A stretch of DNA of 64,000 bases from Bin55 sp028819195 (lineage in GTDB: Bacteria; Pseudomonadota; Gammaproteobacteria; Pseudomonadales; Azotimanducaceae). The notes beneath the pieces are model-generated. The model was not told where the DNA came from and did no database searches. It worked only from the letters and a program-made list of their open reading frames with translations. The stretch spans positions 1-64,000 of the forward strand of contig JAPPMF010000015.1 in NCBI GenBank assembly GCA_028819195.1, in the 5' to 3' direction. Shown in pieces: positions 61,926 to 64,000 of the stretch. The first letter of the stretch is position 1. The number at the start of each line of letters is the position of its first letter. A program made the translations under genes and the position numbers.

Positions 61926-64000
61926 ATGTTGCCAACATTAAGTAACGACACACTGAACCAACTTTGGACACAAAGGTCACTTAGGTCTTTGATGGCAGAA
62001 GCAGCCGAAATTCGAGATCTACATTACTGCAACGTCATCACCTATTCAAAAAAGGTTTTTATACCGCTCACACAACTTTGTCGTGACGTTTGTCATTACT
62101 GCACCTTCGCTAAGGTGCCGAGCAAGCTTAAGTCGCCGTACCTAACTGTAGATGAAGTTTTAAAGATTGCGCGACAGGGACAGAACTTAGGATGTAAAGA
62201 AGCACTCTTTACGTTAGGAGAAAAACCTGAACTACGCTACAAAGTCGCGAAAGAGTGGCTAAACACGCATGGGTATGAATCGACGATCGATTACCTCAAT
62301 GATGTCGCTGCTCGAGTCCTTGAAGAAACAAGTTTGTTACCCCATTTCAATCCCGGTACCTTATCCGAGGATGAAATCAGAACATTGAGGTCCAAAGCCC
62401 TTTCGATGGGATTAATGTTAGAGTCTTCGGCCACGCGATTGACTAAGAAAGGTATGCCGCACTATGGTTCGCCCGACAAGGATCCAAAAATTCGTCTGCA
62501 AACGTTGAATTGGCTTGGACAGAACCGAGTTCCCACCACGACTGGTATATTGATGGGTATTGGTGAAACCCCTGAGGAACGATTGCAGTCATTACGGGAC
62601 ATACACGAGGTTCACCAACAATACAACCACATACAAGAAGTCATTGTGCAACCGTTTCGTGCAAAGTTTGATACGCCAATGGCGAATGCCTCAGAACCTA
62701 GTCTAGAGGAGTTACTGCGAACGATTGCTATCGCGCGTTTGCTTTTTGAACCAGAGGTGTCAATCCAAGCCCCACCCAATTTGAGTCCAGGGGTATTACC
62801 GCACCTCATGGACGCAGGAATTAATGACTGGGGTGGTGTTTCACCACTCACACCTGACTTTGTAAATCCAGAAGCACCCTGGCCTCATTTGAAAAAACTT
62901 AAATACGAGACTGCTTCACGCGGAAAACTATTACATGAACGATTAACGGTATACCCGAAATACATTCAGGATTCAGAAATCTGGATCGACCCGGCTATTC
63001 GTCCACGAGTGTTACAGGTGGTGGATGCTGACGGTTTACCACGTGCGGATGATTGGTGTCCCGGTGACTTGACCGAACCTCCCTATAACGGTCGGTTGAA
63101 TGTCGAACGACCAACGTCGACTCGATCAAACCAAGTCAGTGCCACACTTGATCATGTTTCAAACGGCAAAGAACTTGATCTGGATCAGATAGTTCAGTTG
63201 TTTTCTGCCCGTGGCGATGACTTCGTCCAGGTCGTGCAATTTGCCAATGCGCTCCGAAAAACCACGGTCGGCGACATAGTAACCTATGTGGTAAACAGGA
63301 ATATCAACTATACCAATATTTGTTACTTCAAATGTCGCTTCTGTGCATTTTCGAAAGGTAAACTGTCGGAAAACCTCCGCGGTCGTCCATACGATCTTGA
63401 CAAAACAGAAATTCAACGCCGGGTGGTAGAAGCTTGGGACCGCGGTGCGACTGAAGTTTGTATGCAAGGTGGCATTCATCCTGACTACACCGGAGATAAA
63501 TATATCGAACTTGTTCGGTTGGTGAAAGAAGTTACGCCAGAGATGCATGTCCATGCCTTTTCTCCCTTGGAAATCTGGCAGGGAGCACTGAGTTCTAATC
63601 GTTCTCTCGAGGATTTCCTAAAAGAATTGAAAACGGCTGGCTTAAACACGTTACCTGGAACCGCAGCCGAGATTCTCGATGATTCTGTGCGTAAGAAAAT
63701 CTGCCCGGACAAGATAAATTCCAAACAATGGCTGAAAGTTGTGAGTACGGCTCACAACGTGGGTATACCCACTACGGCGACCATCATGTTTGGACACGTA
63801 GAACGATCAGTACATTGGGCGCGACATCTGTTGGCCATTCTTGAAGTTCAAAAGAATACGGGTGGTTTCACCGAATTCGTTCCACTTCCATTCATTCACC
63901 AGGAAGCCCCAATGTATCGAAAGGGATCGGCCAGAAAAGGTCCGACTTTTCGCGAGTGTTTACTAATGTATGCAGTGGCCAGGATCGTGCTCCATCCCTA
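61926..64000 (+). CDS. fbiC: FO synthase, fused CofG-CofH (FbiC), partial at window edge
   Basis: The open frame from ATG 61926 runs past the window end (about 691 codons visible of roughly 840). It has two radical SAM domains. The CofG half has Cys52, Cys56 and Cys59 in CRDVCHYC, and the CofH half has Cys466, Cys470 and Cys473 in CYFKCRFC. Further CofH blocks are TEVCMQGGIHPDYTGD, HAFSPLEIWQG and LPGTAAEILDDSVR. The enzyme builds Fo from tyrosine and 5-amino-6-ribitylamino-uracil. Archaea use separate CofG and CofH; this is the fused bacterial type. Last seen gene of the operon. Confidence 0.93.
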   Translation, partial: MLPTLSNDTLNQLWTQRSLRSLMAEAAEIRDLHYCNVITYSKKVFIPLTQLCRDVCHYCTFAKVPSKLKSPYLTVDEVLKIARQGQNLGCKEALFTLGEKPELRYKVAKEWLNTHGYESTIDYLNDVAARVLEETSLLPHFNPGTLSEDEIRTLRSKALSMGLMLESSATRLTKKGMPHYGSPDKDPKIRLQTLNWLGQNRVPTTTGILMGIGETPEERLQSLRDIHEVHQQYNHIQEVIVQPFRAKFDTPMANASEPSLEELLRTIAIARLLFEPEVSIQAPPNLSPGVLPHLMDAGINDWGGVSPLTPDFVNPEAPWPHLKKLKYETASRGKLLHERLTVYPKYIQDSEIWIDPAIRPRVLQVVDADGLPRADDWCPGDLTEPPYNGRLNVERPTSTRSNQVSATLDHVSNGKELDLDQIVQLFSARGDDFVQVVQFANALRKTTVGDIVTYVVNRNINYTNICYFKCRFCAFSKGKLSENLRGRPYDLDKTEIQRRVVEAWDRGATEVCMQGGIHPDYTGDKYIELVRLVKEVTPEMHVHAFSPLEIWQGALSSNRSLEDFLKELKTAGLNTLPGTAAEILDDSVRKKICPDKINSKQWLKVVSTAHNVGIPTTATIMFGHVERSVHWARHLLAILEVQKNTGGFTEFVPLPFIHQEAPMYRKGSARKGPTFRECLLMYAVARIVLHP

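Overview
The window looks like chromosome from a Gram-negative bacterium, most likely an uncultivated, probably marine, gammaproteobacterium of moderate to low GC. The grounds are LpxA, a Prc-type tail-specific protease, TtcA, a YheU-type protein, a BolA-family protein, a DUF1244 protein, GlnRS, a full system I cytochrome c maturation operon (ccmA-I) and a TRAP transporter with a TatT-type lipoprotein. The F420 operon at the right end is unusual for this group. The lineage is inferred from gene content only; no rRNA gene is present to test it.

Layout. 1-3000 is an accessory or decayed segment: a 46-C homopolymer, four small secreted or lipoprotein genes (two carrying a duplicated signal-peptide cassette), a cluster of DNA hairpins, and frame-broken remnants of a tyrosine-recombinase-type integrase and a possible plasmid replication initiator. 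3000-9167 holds lpxA and, divergently, a five-gene envelope export or lipoprotein-sorting module (LolA-like protein, two FtsX-type permeases, ATPase, predicted beta-barrel). 9198-16783 holds ggt, acnA, a threonyl-tRNA synthetase lacking the TGS domain, and an iodotyrosine-deiodinase-like nitroreductase. 16778-21501 carries prc, lepB, a DUF1244 gene, a decayed terC and yaaA. 21713-24821 carries a PP2C phosphatase, a BolA protein, trhO, ttcA and a YheU-like gene. 24837-31849 is the complete ccmABCDEFGHI operon.

32003-37223 has a class III aminotransferase, a dUTPase/Nudix pair and lon with a clear sigma70-type promoter. 37598-46915 is more mosaic: a TlpA-type lipoprotein, a small beta-rich protein, a large stand-alone DNA methyltransferase with a possible N-terminal nuclease fold, a Na/Pi cotransporter and an FG-GAP/DsbD-N lipoprotein. 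46988-52013 has a PLP-dependent dehydratase, glnS, a DnaQ-BRCT exonuclease and a transglutaminase-like lipoprotein. 52047-55653 encodes a TRAP transporter (tatT-dctP-dctQ-dctM). 56398-57844 encodes two peroxiredoxin-like periplasmic proteins. One of these reads through an in-frame UGA as a probable selenocysteine (UxxC motif) and has a good bacterial SECIS-type hairpin just downstream; its upstream paralogue has lost both redox residues.

58892-64000 is a compact F420 biosynthesis operon: npdG, cofE, cofD, cofC and a fused cofGH (fbiC) that runs off the window. It should build F420 from the deazaflavin Fo and supply an NADPH-dependent reductase to use it. The most notable observations are the probable selenoprotein with its dead paralogue, the complete F420 operon, the nuclease-like/methyltransferase fusion, the LolA/ABC/barrel module, and the tandem lipoprotein cassettes next to the mobile-element remnants.
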